Shown here one piece after another: positions 60,401 to 64,000 of a stretch of 64,000 nucleotides of DNA. Numbering within the stretch: position 1 is the stretch's first letter; each line of letters begins with the position of its first letter. Both the position numbers and the translations under genes were made by a program. The notes beneath the pieces were generated by a model. That model saw only the letters and a list, made by a program, of their open reading frames with translations. It was not told the origin of the DNA and made no database searches. Source of the stretch: Lates calcarifer (taxonomy: Eukaryota; Chordata; Actinopteri; Centropomidae); NCBI RefSeq assembly GCF_001640805.2, contig NC_066833.1, positions 18,974,531 through 19,038,530 on the forward strand. The letters are read 5' to 3'.

Positions 60401-63400
60401 GGTTTAGTGGCAGGGGAGCGAGGGGACAGGGGAAACAGAGTGCCTACAGTGCACAAGGTGTGCTGCAGGACACTTGGATGACTAGCATCCAAAAGAGCAC
60501 ATCCATTTTTCATCACACTCAGCCCTCTTTGGTGTCTCGCAGTGGGCCTGTGAGGTGAAACACATAAGGAGCTTTCCTGATCAGGTTTCATTTGTTAGAT
60601 AGAAATCAGCTTGTCCAAGTAAATGTAACAAATTGAAGACATGAGAGTGGTGCTTTCCATCTTTGTACTTTGGAAAGTGTACTTAGGGTTGCCGTGCGAT
60701 AGCTTGAGCTCATTTCAAATCAAGAAATCAGCTTTATTATTACAAAATTTGCATATACATTTATTTCATGTACAGTTTGCTACCATTTGCTGCCCATAAA
60801 TAGGATGTGAAACCAATTTACTGGTAGTGAGGAAGAGCAGATGGAGCCTTGAATGCTATAACAATACAGGTCTCACTTTGCATTGGATAGGAATGTTCAT
60901 CCATGGGCTATTTTCATCTCACGGGATGCTTGTACTGGGGGTGGTAATCTAATATTCCTCTCCATACCATCTGTGTTTTCCCCCTAATCAGTGTCTGTAT
61001 GCTAACTTAAATTTTTAGCATTCATTGCATTCAATGTGCCAACACTTGTGCTAAATTAAATGGAATAAAAGATCACGGAGGATATTATTAATAGATAAAT
61101 GTAAACACAAATGAAATGTACTTTGAGCCAGAGCTGCTAGTTATCCCTGATGGCTCTGGAGACACTGATTGAAGATGAAATTAGGCCAGGCTGTGTAGCT
61201 TACAGCAGTCTTTACTGAGGCGAGATATTGCCACAAGACCTAAGGACTCTAAACAAAGGGTTAGCTTGCATGGCCTCTCCCTACATGCCCTAGTCCCGAT
61301 TGGCTGTGCCCCAGTAATGTTGCGTATTGGCTTAAGCAGAATAGCCCAAACGAGAAACATGTCAGATTTCATTATACGAGACTTACTACCAGGCAGTAGT
61401 CTGGGGCTGTACTGTTTAAAAGCTGCAGTTGTGGATAGTACACTGGAAGGGAAAACACAAAAACTAAAATCAGCGCTCAACAATATTACTCATGTTTCCC
61501 CCTAAAGCAGATCAGCTTATACAGATTAATAGGGGGCCTCAATACATCCAAATCGAAAAGTGAGGTTCAAATAAGAAAAAGCCTCTCTTTTTTGAAATAA
61601 GATTAAAAGATGTATAGCAGCACTCATGCCACTGTAAAAATATAAACACAAATATATATTTATGTATTGTTAAGACATCTTACATTTCACCACAACTCTG
61701 TTTGACCTGAGAGTCATCGATGTAATAGTGTCCAAAGGATCACTTGATTAAGCAGCAATGTTTTAATAATTGATGATGGAAATAGAATCTACAGTAATGA
61801 AATTTCCATCATGAAAAGGGAGCTAGTCTTAATACACTGTCCATTCATTCAAGCAGGTGTAAATAACAGGTCTTGGCTCATAAGGAAACACTCTATGTAA
61901 AGGTCAGGGAATGAATGAACACCCACTAACTCTAACCCTTTCACTGGCCCAAACTGCTTTACTGTCAACGATGTTAACTGTGTCCAGCAGCGAAAGACAT
62001 GTTTATGTTGTGTTGAGTGTTGAGCGAAGGCTGGGTAAATTCAAATGGTCAGCAGTCTTCAGTAGCATGCATACTGCACACTAAGGCTCATGTATTAATA
62101 TTTACCAGGGTAAGATTTCAATCTTGTCAAATGTAAAGATAAAGGAGAGAAGAATCCAAAGAGCTTGCTAGGTTGTGCAGTGGTAAAGAGTTAAAAGCAC
62201 TACAGCTTAACAAAACAACTGCAAATGGATAAAACACAAGAAAATGAAGCAAATGTCTTCATCATTATGACAATAAAAACCAATAGCCCACAAAAAGACG
62301 CATTCACTGATTTGCAAATACATGATTCAGCATAAAGAAAAATGGAACATAATCAGAAAACACAAGCACAAACATTTAAAGTTGCACAGATGTCTTATAT
62401 TTTAGTTTTACAGTAACATTGTGATTGGTTATTACTGGAGTTACTGGCTACATGTTGCTATACTCGAAGGTTGGGCAAAAACCTACAATCATAAGGCGAG
62501 ACACAATGAATCCTATGAATTGGGAAGATGGTACACATGGACAGTCATTCCTTAGAGACAATCAGAAAGTGGTTTTGAAGCATACTGGAGTCTTAATATG
62601 GGGGGCAGAGCATGCACCAAGACCAGTGACACCTAACAAAATTACAAGCGAGCTTATGCAAGAGAGCAAATAGCCAAAGCCAATCATACACATTCTCAGC
62701 ATATCTTATACATCCTACTGTTGGTCCTCACAACATGAGCGTGGTGACGAAAGGAAGATATAAAACCGAATAAAAACAGGAGGAATAGGAATACAACTCT
62801 TACTAAACTAAAAAAAGTAACAGGAATGAGCTGAAAATGCACTGGCAGAGAAAACAGGAAAAATGTCTCAGAAAATAAAACAGGCAGTGATGAGAAAACA
62901 GTGAGTGTATTCCCTAGTAATGTTTTAGACCTTCAAAACATTTTTTGATGTGTATACAGCTGCTTCTTCTACAAATGGAATATGACACACATACACCCAC
63001 ACCCACACACACACATATAATCACACATATTATTATATTGATACTATATGTGGCTTTTCCTATTCTGTATCTGCACCAAATGTAGTGCACAGTAGTATCG
63101 TAGCTGCTTGTAAATAGGTCAAATTGCAAATCCAATATTATTCCCAATAAGTCTAAAAACAGCCATAGCTTCTCATAAAACTGTCTGACAGTTTTGTTCA
63201 TCATGACACTTCAGCTGAGAAGTCATGTCTGCCAAACCAATTTGTTACTCAACGGGGGGTAGCATCACAGATCCAGAAAATGTGATCTTTCCCAAATGCA
63301 GTTTTGTTTTGTTGTTTTTTTGTGTTTGTTTTTTATTTTTTGTAGTATATGATTTGAGTTTAACGTTAAATCTTTTAGTTTAGTTTTGATTGTACCAAGT

Positions 63401-64000
63401 CAGGTAATGACAAACAGTTTAGGCTCTAAATCTTCATAAATAATCACCAATTAGTACATTTGTACAAGTATCATGGAATGCTGTGGATCTCTATCAATAA
63501 AACTAATTGTGGGATAAACTGAATGAGGTTTAGTTGAATAAGAATATTCAAAAATGGAGACAAGGGATGCTTTGAGATCACATAATTTTCCCCAACAAAA
63601 TGCCTTCAGGAAACAACTTGGCCTGGTCAAAAAGGAGATGAATAACACAGTTGTTCCCAATCAATGACCAGTTTTTCTTCAGGTCATGAGTAGCGCTGCT
63701 GATCACACGGTTTACTGTCACTGCCTTTAGGTGGAGGAAAGAAGAGCTCTCCCCTTGTTTCGCAGGCAAATACTTAAGTTTACAAAATGATAAAAAAATA
63801 TCGTGATTAAACCTAGAGTGTTATAAAGAAGCTTTCCTTTGATCCATTTTGGTAGAGGTGACATTCAGCAGGAGACCAGATGAGAAGAGACCCCCATGGC
63901 TTAGCCTTTAAGCATGACCATTGTTTCCCCATCTGGTAAGGTAAACTCCAGCCCAGAAATATTTCTGCTGAATTTACCATGTTGGCTGCACACACAGCAC
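57435..64000 (+). other. kcnh7: kcnh7 intron 2, incomplete
   Basis: The donor is GTAAGT at 57435-57440. I looked for exon 3 (the end of the PAS domain, expected to resemble IPVKN...FIINFE) in the rest of the window and saw no match, so the intron exceeds 6.5 kb. Complex enhancer-like parts lie near 58555-58660 (GAGAATTAATACGACG), 59290-59480 and 60900-61060. Octamers occur at 59619-59626 (ATGCAAAT) and 60747-60754 (ATTTGCAT). A CA-rich run lies at 62983-63020 and a T/G-rich run at 63301-63345. No other gene was recognised. Confidence 0.75.

Noticed and set aside
57441..64000. kcnh7 exon 3 (remainder of the PAS domain)
   Set aside because: No stretch after a splice acceptor reads like the expected PVKN...INFE sequence on the plus strand, so it is probably beyond the window.

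Overview
This window is vertebrate nuclear DNA, almost certainly from a teleost fish. It is AT-rich, has spliced genes with GT/AG junctions, and is full of CA, CT, GA and GT microsatellites. Two sequences also look like degraded interspersed repeats that are common in spiny-rayed fish. Only two protein-coding loci can be supported, both on the plus strand. They are fign (fidgetin, an AAA ATPase) near the left end and the first two coding exons of kcnh7 (erg3/Kv11.3 potassium channel) near the right end. FIGN and KCNH7 are also neighbours in the same relative orientation in mammals, so the synteny supports both calls.

Layout. Bases 1-9605 are fign intron or upstream DNA; no convincing 5' coding exon was found there. 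Bases 9606-11842 hold the large terminal coding exon of fign, intact and without frameshift. Bases 11843 to about 16535 are a likely long 3' UTR, with a strong AT-rich hairpin and a good poly(A) signal. From about 16.5 to 56.3 kb lies a roughly 40 kb gene desert. It contains microsatellites, C-rich tracts, a few repeat relics and many stretches that read like conserved non-coding (enhancer) elements: moderate GC, complex sequence, octamer (ATTTGCAT), TAATTA, PBX/MEIS-like and E-box words. Bases 56310-56756 are a CpG-rich 5' region. kcnh7 exon 1 is 56757-56832 and exon 2 is 57204-57434, and the remainder to 64000 is intron 2.

How the parts relate. Fidgetin is a microtubule-severing and depolymerising AAA protein, and Kv11.3 is a neuronal voltage-gated K+ channel. 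They do not form a pathway. What links them is the desert, which most plausibly carries developmental and neural enhancers and keeps the pair syntenic.

No mobile system, CRISPR array, operon or other prokaryote-type system was seen. The best protein observation is in fidgetin: the Walker A lysine is replaced by arginine, and Walker B reads S-E where a canonical AAA protein has D-E. The best DNA observations are several long perfect inverted repeats and an apparent excess of POU octamer sites confined to the desert. All enhancer calls are inference from sequence texture and position, because no alignment could be run.
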